Positions 54,680 through 62,828 of a stretch of 64,000 nt of DNA are shown one piece after another. Numbering within the stretch: the stretch's first letter is position 1; every line of letters starts with the position of its first letter. Source of the DNA: Veillonella absiana (lineage in GTDB: Bacteria > Bacillota > Negativicutes > Veillonellales > Veillonellaceae); NCBI RefSeq assembly GCF_032970905.1, contig NZ_JAWJZA010000008.1. One strand, written 5' to 3'. The translations under genes were made by a program, and so were the position numbers. A model generated the notes under the pieces. That model did no database searches. It was not told where the DNA came from and saw only the letters and a program-made list of their open reading frames with translations.

Positions 54680-55909
54680 TTATAAGGAGGATTGATTGTA
54701 ACCACTTTCACCATGTTCGCTAATATCGATACCCATAGTTTCAGCATTTTTATCAAGGCGCATTTCCATAACAGCACTCAATACCTTATAGATAATGAAC
54801 GTCCCCACAACAGCCAATGCATAGGCCACTACAATAGAAATCAATTGTGCTACGAACAAATCTGTTTCGCCATAGAGCAAACCATTAGCGCCCGCCTCAT
54901 TAATTTCAGTTGTAGCCCAGATACCTGTAGCGATAGCGCCCCATGTACCACCAATACCGTGGATACCGAAAGCATCCAAAGAATCATCATAGCCAAGTTT
55001 ATTTTTCAATACTGCTACAGCAAAGTAACAAATAACGCCACCGATAACACCAATCCAAAAAGATCCAAGTGGAGTTACAAAGCCAGCCGCTGGTGTAATA
55101 GCTACTAGGCCAGCGACACACCCAGATGCAGCACCAAACACTGTTGGTTTACCATGATGCATCCATTCCACTACTACCCATGCTACCATAGCCGCTGCAG
55201 GCGCCAATAGCGTTGTAATCAATGCATTAGCTGCCAATTGACCTACCCCAAGGGCAGAGCCTGCATTAAAGCCAAACCAGCCAAACCACAAGATGCTAGC
55301 ACCAAGAATTGTCATAGGCATATGATGTGGCAACATCGGGATGCGACCATAGCCTTGACGTTTGCCCAAAAGTAAGCAAAGTGTTAATGCAGATACACCA
55401 GATAAAATATGAATTACAAGACCACCGGCAAAATCAAGAGCACCTAATTCTGCAAGGAATCCACCACCCCATACCCAGTGTGCCATCGGATTGTAAATAC
55501 AGATAGCCCAAATGAGGGAGAATAGTGCATAGGCACCAAATTTCATACGACCTGGTACAGCACCACTAATCAAAGAAGGGGTAATAATAGCAAACATCGC
55601 TTGGAATGCCACAAATGCCATTTCAGGAATGCCCGTGTCTTCCATTACGGCTGTTCCCACACCTTCTAATCCCAATTTATTTAAACCACCAATAAGACCA
55701 GATATATCATCGCCAAAAGCCATAGTGTAACCGAGTAAACAAAATTCAACGCCAATAAGCCCCATTAAAAAGAAACTTTGCATGATAGTGCCGAGAACAT
55801 TTTTACTTCGAGCCATACCACCATAGAAAAACGCTAACCCTGGGGTCATAAAAAATACTAATGTCGCGCATAGTAGAACCCATGCTGTATTACCTGTATC
55901 AATTCCCAT
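54680..55909 (-). CDS. amtB: Ammonium transporter AmtB
   Basis: About 409 residues from ATG 55909 (GGAGAG six bases before; a TTG at 55927 is possible). Eleven predicted helices. Family marks: LVFFMTPGLAFFYGGMARSK, GGGFLAELGALDFAGGLVIH with the conserved Asp and His, and DAFGIHGIGGTWGAIATGIW with the second pore histidine. The protein conducts ammonium through the inner membrane and is blocked by PII. The leader holds a full intrinsic terminator (55929-55984), likely an attenuator. Confidence 0.95.
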   Translation of the reverse strand: MGIDTGNTAWVLLCATLVFFMTPGLAFFYGGMARSKNVLGTIMQSFFLMGLIGVEFCLLGYTMAFGDDISGLIGGLNKLGLEGVGTAVMEDTGIPEMAFVAFQAMFAIITPSLISGAVPGRMKFGAYALFSLIWAICIYNPMAHWVWGGGFLAELGALDFAGGLVIHILSGVSALTLCLLLGKRQGYGRIPMLPHHMPMTILGASILWFGWFGFNAGSALGVGQLAANALITTLLAPAAAMVAWVVVEWMHHGKPTVFGAASGCVAGLVAITPAAGFVTPLGSFWIGVIGGVICYFAVAVLKNKLGYDDSLDAFGIHGIGGTWGAIATGIWATTEINEAGANGLLYGETDLFVAQLISIVVAYALAVVGTFIIYKVLSAVMEMRLDKNAETMGIDISEHGESGYNQSSL

Positions 55910-55928
55910 ATCTTTCTCTCCATTCAAT

Positions 55929-55984
55929 AAAAAAGACGCCTTGTTAGTTTCATAACCCGAAGGTTATGAAACTAACAAGACGTC
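55929..55984 (-). terminator. Intrinsic terminator inside the amtB leader
   Basis: Minus strand: a stem of GACG plus TTGTTAGTTTCATAACC, loop TTCG, with GGTTATGAAACTAACAA plus CGTC, then TTTTTT. It lies 20-75 bases before ATG 55909. As the LysR gene upstream has its own terminator, this one can stop transcription before amtB is made. Confidence 0.85.
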
Positions 55985-56026
55985 ATTGTCTTCAAATAAT
56001 TTTATATATGAGATCTCTATGGAACT

Positions 56027-56055
56027 ATCATACGCCAGTATTTTTTATCTGTCAA
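56027..56055 (-). promoter_or_regulatory. amtB-glnB promoter
   Basis: Minus strand TTGACA (56055-56050) and TATGAT (56032-56027), 17 bases apart. The start point would lie about 35-40 bases before the leader terminator. Confidence 0.75.
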
Positions 56056-56148
56056 TAAAATTCTATAGATTTTTTTATTTTAACTTTACTCATCCTAACA
56101 CATGTTACTGACACAACAGTAATCAGCATATCTACACCAAAATAAGCG

Positions 56149-56179
56149 CAAAATTGGCGCCCCCTATCGGTGCGCCAAT
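56149..56179 (-). terminator. Hairpin after LysR gene
   Basis: ATTGGCGC and GCGCCAAT (56153-56160, 56172-56179), loop 11 bases, then TTTTG on the minus strand. Weak U-run. Confidence 0.6.
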
Positions 56180-56234
56180 AATGCTTAATAGTAAGTTCTA
56201 TTCAATGGTTAAAAATGGGTAAGCTAAGCACACA

Positions 56235-57131
56235 TTAATAATGTGCTTCTTGTACTACATAATCCATAAAGGTTTGCATAGTTTCCCACTTAGTACTGTT
56301 CTTTTTAAAAGCAAAACAAACTTGCAACCGAAGTGGTTTTTCTAATTCTAAATATCCATGATTGACTTCCATAGATTCCAAGAATGGTTTTGCCACAACA
56401 CAACCCGCTTCATTTTTATTACAGTAATCTACCATAGTATATGGATTAGATAAACGACTGCCTTGGAATGCCGCATTTTGAGATCCTTCACCTAAATAGG
56501 ATTTCAAAGTACGATTCATGAAATACTTAGGTGGATACATAACAAGTGGATTTGCTAACATCGCTTCTACAGAGATAGGTTCTTTAGAATCCCCAATCAA
56601 TTTAGGCGCATAGTAAACAAAACTATCTTCACGGATGCCGATAGATTCATACATACTCATATCTTTATTATTTGGCAAATAAAGAATACTCATATCAATA
56701 CGATTTTCACGCAAATCCAAAAGAACTTCTTCTTCTTCCATGTCAAAAATGCTCACAGAAAACTCTGGGTGATTTTTGTAAAAGTGTGCAACATAACCAT
56801 TAACACGGACGTCACCAAAACTACGTAACACGCCAATATTCAATACCGGGCGTTCCACTTTACTAGTTAGACGAATGGATTGTACTGCACGTTCTAAGGT
56901 TTCAAGAACATGTTCCGCTTCTGGTAAAAACAATTCGCCTTCTCTTGTTAGACGACTGCCACGAGTAGATCGAGCAATCAATTTCACACCCACCAAGCGT
57001 TCTAATTTTTTCATTTGCGCACTGAACGCGGACTGCGTAATGTTCATGGATTGTGCTGCCAAAGTAAAACTACCCATTTTGTTATAGGTAATAAAACTTT
57101 GCAACTCCTGCATTGTAGGTAATTCTTTCAT
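56235..57131 (-). CDS. LysR-family transcriptional regulator
   Basis: About 298 residues from ATG 57131 (GGGGA before it; ATG 57146 also possible). The DNA-binding part has MQELQSFITYNKMGSFTLAA, then QSMNITQSAFSAQMKKLERL (about 27-46) and STRGSRLTREGELF. The effector domain begins PVLNIGVLRSFGDV. It lies upstream of the amtB promoter in the same direction, separated by a hairpin. The divergent rpsD is unlikely to be its target; no other neighbour suggests one. Confidence 0.87.
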   Translation of the reverse strand: MKELPTMQELQSFITYNKMGSFTLAAQSMNITQSAFSAQMKKLERLVGVKLIARSTRGSRLTREGELFLPEAEHVLETLERAVQSIRLTSKVERPVLNIGVLRSFGDVRVNGYVAHFYKNHPEFSVSIFDMEEEEVLLDLRENRIDMSILYLPNNKDMSMYESIGIREDSFVYYAPKLIGDSKEPISVEAMLANPLVMYPPKYFMNRTLKSYLGEGSQNAAFQGSRLSNPYTMVDYCNKNEAGCVVAKPFLESMEVNHGYLELEKPLRLQVCFAFKKNSTKWETMQTFMDYVVQEAHY

Positions 57132-57380
57132 AGCATCATTCCCCATTTCTAAAAGTCTCAAAACTATAGCCTCTAAAACACTCACAAACTACTGAAAGCA
57201 CACGTATATCGACACTATAGTTATAGGTAATCCTATTATATATCCACAGACATTCATTTCAATATATTATCTATAGAAACACTTGTACTATCAGAATTAT
57301 TTATATGCTTATTGTATCATATGAAGTGCTACATTTAAATATAATTCACTATACTTATTCCTATGAAATTTAGACATTAA

Positions 57381-57418
57381 ATAAATCTAATAAAATAAAT
57401 CTAATAAAATAAATCTAA
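57381..57418. repeat. Three 14-base AT-rich repeats upstream of rpsD
   Basis: ATAAATCTAA occurs at 57381, 57395 and 57409, each 14 bases apart, just before the -35 box at 57425. They could act as an UP element; variation in copy number could tune rpsD. Confidence 0.75.
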
Positions 57419-57424
57419 TAAAAT

Positions 57425-57454
57425 TTGACAGTTTCTACGCTTCCATGATAAGAT
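57425..57454 (+). promoter_or_regulatory. rpsD promoter
   Basis: TTGACA (57425-57430) and TAAGAT (57449-57454), 18 bases apart, 55 bases upstream of the rpsD start. Confidence 0.75.
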
Positions 57455-57509
57455 ATTTCAGTACCATTTTACGGTACAGTCTTATATTTTATACGAGGTG
57501 ATATAACAC

Positions 57510-58097
57510 ATGGCAACGAGAAGAGAAGCTCGATTCAAATTATGTCGTCGCTTTGGTGTGAACGTATTCGGTCACGCAAAAGCCTTGAATCGCGTTAAAA
57601 AAGACCAACGTCAGAAAAAAATGTCTGAGTATGGCACACAATTATTAGAAAAACAAAAAGTTAAAGCATACTACAACTTGCTAGAACGCCAGTTCGTACG
57701 CTACTATGATAAAGCGAAAAAAATGCAAGGCATCACTGGTCAAAACATGTTGATTCTTTTAGAATCCCGTCTTGACAACCTTGTATACCGCATCGGCTTC
57801 GGTAACTCCATTCGTCAATCCCGTCAAATGGTAAACCATGGTCACGTTTTGGTTAACGGCCGTCGTGTAGATATTCCTTCCTACAGCTGCAAACCAGGCG
57901 ATGTAATCGAACTTCGTGAAGCTTCCCGCGACAACGAAATGTTCAAAGTGAACTTCCAAGAACTTCGTTCTTTCGAACTTCCTTACATCGAAAAAGATCT
58001 TGAAAACTTCAAAGGTACATTCACTCGCCTTCCAGCTCGTGAAGAACTTCCAATTGAAGTTAACGAAACACTTATCGTCGAATTGTACTCCAAATAA
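57510..58097 (+). CDS. rpsD: 30S ribosomal protein S4
   Basis: 195 residues. S4 binds 16S rRNA early in assembly. The S4 RNA-binding domain is at LLESRLDNLVYRIGFGNSIR, QSRQMVNHGHVLVNGRRVDI (about 90-130) and PGDVIELREAS. The N-terminus MATRREARFKLCRRFGVNVF lacks the four-Cys zinc site seen in some S4 proteins. It stands alone here rather than in the alpha operon; it is the largest plus-strand gene besides the LysR at 8363. GAGGTGA precedes the ATG. Confidence 0.96.
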   Translation: MATRREARFKLCRRFGVNVFGHAKALNRVKKDQRQKKMSEYGTQLLEKQKVKAYYNLLERQFVRYYDKAKKMQGITGQNMLILLESRLDNLVYRIGFGNSIRQSRQMVNHGHVLVNGRRVDIPSYSCKPGDVIELREASRDNEMFKVNFQELRSFELPYIEKDLENFKGTFTRLPAREELPIEVNETLIVELYSK

Positions 58098-58109
58098 TTC
58101 GAGATACTA

Positions 58110-58146
58110 CGGAGAACACGTATTTTATACGGTTCTCCGTTTTTTA
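58110..58146 (+). terminator. Intrinsic terminator after rpsD
   Basis: CGGAGAAC (58110-58117) and GTTCTCCG (58132-58139) followed by TTTTTTT. Confidence 0.9.
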
Positions 58147-58238
58147 TTTGCCTTAAAATGTAGCCACCGCAAAATATAAACACTACTAAGCACGAATCAG
58201 CAATGAAATCCATATGCCCATGACTTCAGCTCGTAGGT

Positions 58239-58385
58239 TTATCTTATTATCCCTCGTTTCATTAATATCCATACCAGAGCAGCACCAGTAACAAAGGCCT
58301 TAATCGCCTCTTTATCAAACTCTATTAAACTTATTATGCATATAGCTAATATTACAATTACTATATCTTTCCACATTACTTTCAT
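58239..58385 (-). CDS. Small hydrophobic protein, 48 residues
   Basis: An open frame with ATG 58385, AAGGAG eight bases before, stop ending 58239. It encodes one N-terminal hydrophobic helix (DIVIVILAICIISLI, about 7-21), a short polar link (EFDKEAIK) and a second helix (AFVTGAALVWILM). It is unrecognised. Similar small two-helix membrane peptides occur in phage holins and toxin-antitoxin systems, but nothing here proves either. It is antisense to nothing and well separated from neighbours. Confidence 0.5.
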   Translation of the reverse strand: MKVMWKDIVIVILAICIISLIEFDKEAIKAFVTGAALVWILMKRGIIR

Positions 58386-58419
58386 ATCTGTATCTCCTTT
58401 GTTATAATGAAAGTATCAG

Positions 58420-58542
58420 AAAAGCCCGCTCTCCATCCTTTGGGGTTGGCTCATCGATGGCATTCACCCCGATACCTACGACATCATCGGTGGCATCGTA
58501 TCACTAATCGGTGTCTATATCATCATGTACGCTCCAAGATAA
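58420..58542 (+). pseudogene. YnfA/UPF0060-family remnant, C-terminal end
   Basis: A plus-strand frame closed by TAA 58540-58542 reads LWGWLIDGIHPDTYDIIGG then IVSLIGVYIIMYAPR, matching the C-terminal two helices of UPF0060/YnfA membrane proteins (family pattern GWxxDxxxPDxxDxIGA...APR). The first half of the protein is missing, with no start codon in frame. The intact protein is a small four-helix inner-membrane protein related to small multidrug transporters. The break is likely a deletion. Confidence 0.7.
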
Positions 58543-58553
58543 AATAATTGACC

Positions 58554-58634
58554 AAAGACATCCTTAAAAGGAATTCTTTCAATGTCAGATCTAGCAAGTC
58601 TAATATCAAAGAATTCCTATTCATGGATGTCTTT
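58554..58634. repeat. Two-step palindrome after panB
   Basis: AAAGACATCC and AGGAATTCTTT (58554-58579) pair with AAAGAATTCCT and GGATGTCTTT (58608-58634). It may serve as a terminator of panB on the minus strand, though the U-run is weak. Confidence 0.65.
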
Positions 58635-58712
58635 TGTATTTTCAAGTCTATATTTGTTTTAATTTAGTCTACACATCTATAGTACACACGACTACAGGCC
58701 TTATGTATATCA

Positions 58713-59537
58713 TTAATATAAGCGCTCTAATTCCTGACTACCCTTAAAACTATGTTCTATCGTCGGAAATTCATTTGCTTTCACCGCATCACAATAATCC
58801 ATAATCCCATTCTTGATTTGCGTACCAATGTCACCAAAACGTTTTACAAATTTTGGTTGAAACCCTTCAAACATACCTAACGCATCTTGATACACTAGTA
58901 CCTGTCCATCGGTATCAACTCCAGCACCAATACCTATCGTCGGTATAGCAATTTCATCCGTAATCCTCTTGGCTAAACCACGTGGTACACATTCTAAGAC
59001 AAGAGCAAATGCACCGGCCTCTTCTAAGGCATTCGCATCAGCCAGTATTTGTTCTGCTTGCTCAACTGTGTTTCCCTGTACTTTAAAACCGCCAAAGGCG
59101 TGTACTGATTGTGGCGTTAATCCAAGATGACCCATCACTGGAATTCCTGAGTTCACAATAGCGCGAACTTGATTAAGAACACTAGATCCACCTTCCAATT
59201 TTACCGCTTGAGCGTGAGCCTCTCGCATCAATCGCCCCGCATTTCTCACAGCCTCCTCAACAGAAATGTGATAACTCAAAAATGGCATGTCCACCACTAC
59301 CAAGGCATCTCGCGTCCCTTTAGCGACAGCTGCACCATGATGAATCATATCCTCCATGGTCACCGACACCGTGTCTTCATACCCTAGCATCACCATTCCT
59401 AGCGAATCACCTACGAGTAGGCAATTAACTCCGGTCTGATCAAGCAGCTTGGCCATTGAATAATCATAGGCCGTAATCATGGTGATTTTCTCACCACGTC
59501 GTTTCTGATCTTGCAATGTTACAATTGTGTTTTTCAT
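58713..59537 (-). CDS. panB: 3-methyl-2-oxobutanoate hydroxymethyltransferase
   Basis: 274 residues from ATG 59537 (AGGAGG six bases before; upstream frame to 59597 is non-coding). First step of pantothenate synthesis: transfers a hydroxymethyl group to 2-oxoisovalerate, which is also the last 2-oxo intermediate of valine synthesis made by IlvD. Seen: KITMITAYDYSMAKLLD, LLVGDSLGMVMLGYEDTV, VKLEGGSSVLNQV, IPVMGHLGLTPQSVH, and IGIGAGVDTDGQVLV. panC and panD are not in the window. Confidence 0.96.
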   Translation of the reverse strand: MKNTIVTLQDQKRRGEKITMITAYDYSMAKLLDQTGVNCLLVGDSLGMVMLGYEDTVSVTMEDMIHHGAAVAKGTRDALVVVDMPFLSYHISVEEAVRNAGRLMREAHAQAVKLEGGSSVLNQVRAIVNSGIPVMGHLGLTPQSVHAFGGFKVQGNTVEQAEQILADANALEEAGAFALVLECVPRGLAKRITDEIAIPTIGIGAGVDTDGQVLVYQDALGMFEGFQPKFVKRFGDIGTQIKNGIMDYCDAVKANEFPTIEHSFKGSQELERLY

Positions 59538-59663
59538 ACAGTATCCTCCTATTTGGTAGAATCCGTTGAATACGACAAAGCTCGCATTCCACCACATATT
59601 TTAGAACACTCGATACTAACTGTCTATACCCCTTATAATGAAAGTTTGACATAACTCATCTCG

Positions 59664-59725
59664 CCTGTGGGCCACCCCACAGGCTGTCCGGCAAGCCCCT
59701 CGATGGGGCCTGCCGGGCCCCGCGT
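59664..59725. repeat. GC-rich hairpins downstream of tRNA cluster
   Basis: Two close hairpins: GCCTGTGGG-CCA-CCCCACAGGC and CCGGCAAGCCCC with GGGGCCTGCCGG. They fill most of a gene-free gap between panB and the tRNA genes. Confidence 0.65.
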
Positions 59726-59748
59726 GCCTCAAACACTTTTTAGTAAAT

Positions 59749-59870
59749 AACCCCATCCATATAGTTTTTCAGTGACATTCGGCACTGCCGTCAGGAACAA
59801 AAAACTATATGGATGGGGTTTTAGTAAAATCTCCTAGCAAAAACATTCGGCTTTGCCGTCCGGAGCAAGG
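59749..59870. repeat. Long hairpin with inner CGGC hairpin, and a second copy of it
   Basis: A perfect 21-base stem, AACCCCATCCATATAGTTTT- and its complement (59749-59769, 59800-59820), holds a loop with CGGC-ACT-GCCG followed by TCAGGAAC. A second, separate CGGC-TTT-GCCG followed by TCCGGAGCAAG lies near 59850-59868. Confidence 0.7.
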
Positions 59871-59894
59871 GAACCTAGTGGGCCTTTCACACAA

Positions 59895-59927
59895 CAAAAA
59901 AAGAGAACATCTTGAAGATGTTCTCTT
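59895..59927 (-). terminator. Terminator of the tRNA cluster
   Basis: A near-perfect palindrome AAGAGAACATCTT-GA-AGATGTTCTCTT preceded by seven A on the plus strand, giving U7 for the minus-strand transcript. Confidence 0.9.
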
Positions 59928-59932
59928 AAATC

Positions 59933-60008
<76 letters not shown>

Positions 60009-60012
60009 ATGT

Positions 60013-60087
60013 TGGTGACCCGTCCGGGAATCGAACCCGGGATACCGCCGTGAAAGGGCGGTGTCTTAACCGCTTGACCAACGGGCC
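60013..60087 (-). tRNA. tRNA-Glu (UUC)
   Basis: 75 bases with CCA. Anticodon stem CCGCC/GGCGG, loop CTTTCAC, anticodon UUC; T-arm GGTTCGATTCC. Supplies charged tRNA also used by HemA. Confidence 0.95.
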
Positions 60088-60094
60088 GTGTAAT

Positions 60095-60170
60095 TGGTGA
60101 CTCACCCGCGACTCGAACGCGGGACACCCTGATTAAAAGTCAGGTGCTCTGCCAACTGAGCTAGTGAGTC
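60095..60170 (-). tRNA. tRNA-Lys (UUU)
   Basis: 76 bases with CCA. Acceptor GACTCAC/GTGAGTC; anticodon stem CCTGA/TCAGG, loop CTTTTAA, anticodon UUU. Confidence 0.95.
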
Positions 60171-60175
60171 ATGTT

Positions 60176-60250
60176 TGGCAGGGGTAAAAGGATTCGAACC
60201 TTTGAATGACGGAGTCAGAGTCCGTTGCCTTACCGCTTGGCGACACCCCT
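60176..60250 (-). tRNA. tRNA-Gln (CUG)
   Basis: 75 bases with CCA. Anticodon stem ACGGA/TCCGT, loop CTCTGAC, anticodon CUG. D-arm CCAAGCGGTAAGG is typical of Gln tRNAs. Confidence 0.9.
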
Positions 60251-60284
60251 ATGAAGGAGTAGCCGTTTGGCCGCAAATAAAAAA

Positions 60285-60360
60285 TGGCTCCTCGAGTAGG
60301 ACTCGAACCTACGACCGATCGGTTAACAGCCGATTGCTCTACCAACTGAGCTATCGAGGA
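60285..60360 (-). tRNA. tRNA-Asn (GUU)
   Basis: 76 bases with CCA. Acceptor TCCTCGA/TCGAGGA; anticodon stem ATCGG/CCGAT, loop CTGTTAA, anticodon GUU. Confidence 0.95.
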
Positions 60361-60365
60361 ATGTA

Positions 60366-60440
60366 TGGAGCGGGAAACGAGATTCGAACTCGCGACCCCC
60401 GCCTTGGCAAGGCGGTGCTCTACCGCTGAGCTATTCCCGC
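60366..60440 (-). tRNA. tRNA-Gly (GCC)
   Basis: 75 bases with CCA. Anticodon stem CCGCC/GGCGG, loop TTGCCAA, anticodon GCC. First gene of the six-tRNA transcript Gly-Asn-Gln-Lys-Glu-Val. Confidence 0.95.
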
Positions 60441-60457
60441 ATACACAACTGTTTAAT

Positions 60458-60486
60458 AGTGTAGCACCATTTCCAGTCACTGTCAA
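60458..60486 (-). promoter_or_regulatory. tRNA cluster promoter, proximal
   Basis: Minus strand TTGACA (60486-60481) and TACACT (60463-60458), 17 bases apart, about 20 bases before tRNA-Gly. Confidence 0.7.
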
Positions 60487-60518
60487 GGCCTTTGTTATTT
60501 GCTCCCGACTGCTTTATT

Positions 60519-60547
60519 ATAATAACAAATCATACATGTAGTGTCAA
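60519..60547 (-). promoter_or_regulatory. tRNA cluster promoter, distal
   Basis: Minus strand TTGACA (60547-60542) and TATTAT (60524-60519), 17 bases apart. Two consensus-like promoters in tandem fit a highly expressed stable-RNA unit. Confidence 0.65.
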
Positions 60548-60591
60548 CACTTTTTTACAAACTTTTTGCATAAATTACACATAAACAGAAA

Positions 60592-60645
60592 ATAGTGCGG
60601 TATAACTGATGTAATTATACAAATTCATCTGTATACCAGCACTAT
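60592..60645 (-). terminator. Hairpin after larC-like gene
   Basis: ATAGTGC-GGTATA (60592-60604) and TATACC-A-GCACTAT (60632-60645) with a 28-base interior. No strong U-run; function tentative. Confidence 0.45.
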
Positions 60646-60740
60646 ATTCATTTAGAAAATTATTTTTTCTATTATGCCCAGATATATGATTCTAGATTAC
60701 CAATAGATATTCAATCAGAAATCTATATGTCTTACTTGTA

Positions 60741-61628
60741 TTATACTTCTTCAATGGCAACAGCCAATACATTTGGAATTTCTAGTTCCATAGAACCAAC
60801 GCCAATACCAAACTTCTGGCTCTCCATAATTTTAGAACGCACTTCTTCTAGCTCCATAAATGGATCAGACCATGCGCCTACTGTTTTTACAATGGTAGCA
60901 CCTGTCGGGGTAACTAGTTCGCCTTCAATATCCGTTTGAAAATACGGAATTTCAGCCAATAACGCTTCCGTAGCAGGTGTCGGGATATCCATGATACCAT
61001 GAGCGCATTGAACCTTGCCCTGGCCCACATGTAGTGGCGAAAATACCACTTCATCAATACCATGGAACTCAAGACCGATCATAGTACCTACGATATCTAT
61101 GATGCAATCAATGGCCCCTACTTCGTGAAAGTGCACTTCTTCCAAGTTGGAATTATGTACCTTCGCCTCTGCTAGGCCCAAATTCAAGAATGCTTCAATA
61201 GATTTTTCTTTCACCCAAGGAGACAATTTACTCTTTTCAATAATTTCTTTAATTTCTGTAAAACCGCGATGTTCATGATGATGCTCATGTGTATCATGGT
61301 CAGCATGTGTATCGTGTTCATCATTATCTCTGTGCTCGGCACCATCAACATGGTGTCCATGCTCTTCACTTCCATCATGTTGGTCGTCATGTTCACCCAC
61401 ATGATGTTCGTCATGGTGATGATGATCGTAGTGCAGTAATTCTACATTAAAATACGTTCCAGGGATACCATTTTTCACCTGTTGTTCATCGATGAGTTTG
61501 TACCCATCAAGGTTCAATTTTGCCAAATGAGCACGTAGGTAAGACGGCGACATGCCCAAATTAATAAGAGCCCCCACCATCATGTTACCGCTGATACCAG
61601 ATGCACATAATCCATATAATCGTTTCAT
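60741..61628 (-). CDS. LarC N-terminal-domain protein (nickel-pincer cofactor family), His-rich
   Basis: 295 residues. Segments LEEVHFHEVGAIDCIIDIVG, FSPLHVGQGKVQCAHGIMDI, PTPATEALLAEIPYFQTDIE and GELVTPTGATIVKTVGAW match the first half (LarC1) of LarC, the enzyme that inserts nickel into the lactate racemase cofactor. Residues about 67-121 are extremely His/Asp/Glu-rich and would bind metal. The opening YLDCFSGISGDM of the family reads YGLCASGISGNM here, losing two acidic residues. The LarC2 half and larB/larE are absent nearby. Function as a full nickel inserter is therefore doubtful. Confidence 0.78.
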   Translation of the reverse strand: MKRLYGLCASGISGNMMVGALINLGMSPSYLRAHLAKLNLDGYKLIDEQQVKNGIPGTYFNVELLHYDHHHHDEHHVGEHDDQHDGSEEHGHHVDGAEHRDNDEHDTHADHDTHEHHHEHRGFTEIKEIIEKSKLSPWVKEKSIEAFLNLGLAEAKVHNSNLEEVHFHEVGAIDCIIDIVGTMIGLEFHGIDEVVFSPLHVGQGKVQCAHGIMDIPTPATEALLAEIPYFQTDIEGELVTPTGATIVKTVGAWSDPFMELEEVRSKIMESQKFGIGVGSMELEIPNVLAVAIEEV

Positions 61629-61677
61629 AATTATCCTTTCAACAGATTGGCCGGTCGAGCCGAGCCACTTAATCCAA

Positions 61678-61727
61678 TAGAGTGGTGTTAGAATATCCGC
61701 ACAAAACGGAATTTCAACACCACTCTA
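61678..61727 (-). repeat. Hairpin between arsB and larC-like gene
   Basis: TAGAGTGGTGTT (61678-61689) and AACACCACTCTA (61716-61727), with inner TCCG/CGGA. May terminate arsAB transcription; no U-run. Confidence 0.6.
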
Positions 61728-61760
61728 ATTATAACATGCATACCAGCCTGTTTAATGTAC

Positions 61761-62828
61761 TTAATTTTTATTCACCTGACGCTCGTTGCCAGGACCATTT
61801 TCAGCAGCATGTACATCTGCCTCAACAAATGTTTTCATATCGTTTAACATATGCATAGATGCATCGATGAGTGAAAGCCCCATCGTAGCACCAAGGCCTT
61901 CGTCAATATTGAGACCATAATGCAAATATGGTTTCACACCTAAATAACGGCATTGTGCTTGATGAATGAGTTCATCATACACAGACGATGGAAACACATA
62001 CTCCCGCACTAGTGGATTAACGGCTTGTGCGGCCAGCACAGCTGCACCCGTTATAGCATTATCAAATACGACAACCATACGATGGCTAGCAGCACCTAAC
62101 ACAAAGCCTGTTAATACAGAAATATCAATACCACCTGCAACATGCAAGAGATGCTCAATATTATCTGTGCTCACGTCAAAAGGATCCACAAAGGAATGGA
62201 TATGTGTGGCACGTTGTGCCACCGTCGGACCACAATCGGTTTCCGCCAAGACACTCTCGTACGTATCGCCAGTAATGGTCGCTGTTACCACGAGAGCATC
62301 TAGGAGAGACCGTTCCCCTACATTACCAAGGGCTACTGCTTGTACTCCCTCTTCGTGCATTTTGTCCGCATAGGCAAAGCCTAATTCAATAGCTCGAGCG
62401 GTTGCTTCCTCAGATAACGTTGGTGCTACGCCAAAGAAATGGGAACCATTACGAATTTTCGCTTGTTCAATGTATTCCAAATGAGATGTATCAGATTCAA
62501 GTCCCGCATCAACAACATGAACGGTAGCATTCAACTTAAATCCTGCCCCCTGTGTGGCTGTGGTACCTGCATTAAAACGTTCGATGATAGGGAAACTTTC
62601 ACTACCGTGTTGGAAATTTTGAGGACCATCCACCAAATGATCAGCGCCCACAACGAATATACCATATTTCAAATTCGCTGGCTGTGGCGTTTCCAAAATA
62701 CCCGCAATACGTTCAGCCATCGCCTCTAGCTGTGCCAAGCTGTAAATTGGTTTCGTTAAATTATCGATACGAAGTCGGCAAGCCTCCATGGCCTCCTTGT
62801 CTAATGGTGCAATGTTAAATTGTCTCAT
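61761..62828 (-). CDS. CobT-like lower-ligand phosphoribosyltransferase partner (ArsB-like)
   Basis: 355 residues of the CobT fold. NIDEGLGATMGLSLIDASMH near the C-terminus matches the CobT active-site Glu region (RxGEGTGA), and AGGIDISVLTGFVLGAASH the cofactor pocket. The GEMGIGNTT loop reads LGNVGERSLLDA, so it has lost part of the canonical site. Two adjacent CobT paralogues overlapping by four bases are the hallmark of ArsAB, which attaches phenol, p-cresol or benzimidazole to ribose phosphate for cobamides. It is the second gene; that order supports ArsB. Confidence 0.8.
   Translation of the reverse strand: MRQFNIAPLDKEAMEACRLRIDNLTKPIYSLAQLEAMAERIAGILETPQPANLKYGIFVVGADHLVDGPQNFQHGSESFPIIERFNAGTTATQGAGFKLNATVHVVDAGLESDTSHLEYIEQAKIRNGSHFFGVAPTLSEEATARAIELGFAYADKMHEEGVQAVALGNVGERSLLDALVVTATITGDTYESVLAETDCGPTVAQRATHIHSFVDPFDVSTDNIEHLLHVAGGIDISVLTGFVLGAASHRMVVVFDNAITGAAVLAAQAVNPLVREYVFPSSVYDELIHQAQCRYLGVKPYLHYGLNIDEGLGATMGLSLIDASMHMLNDMKTFVEADVHAAENGPGNERQVNKN

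Noticed and set aside
60169..60486. Minus-strand open frame across the tRNA genes
   Set aside because: It reads straight through four tRNA cloverleaves; the RNA genes explain it fully.
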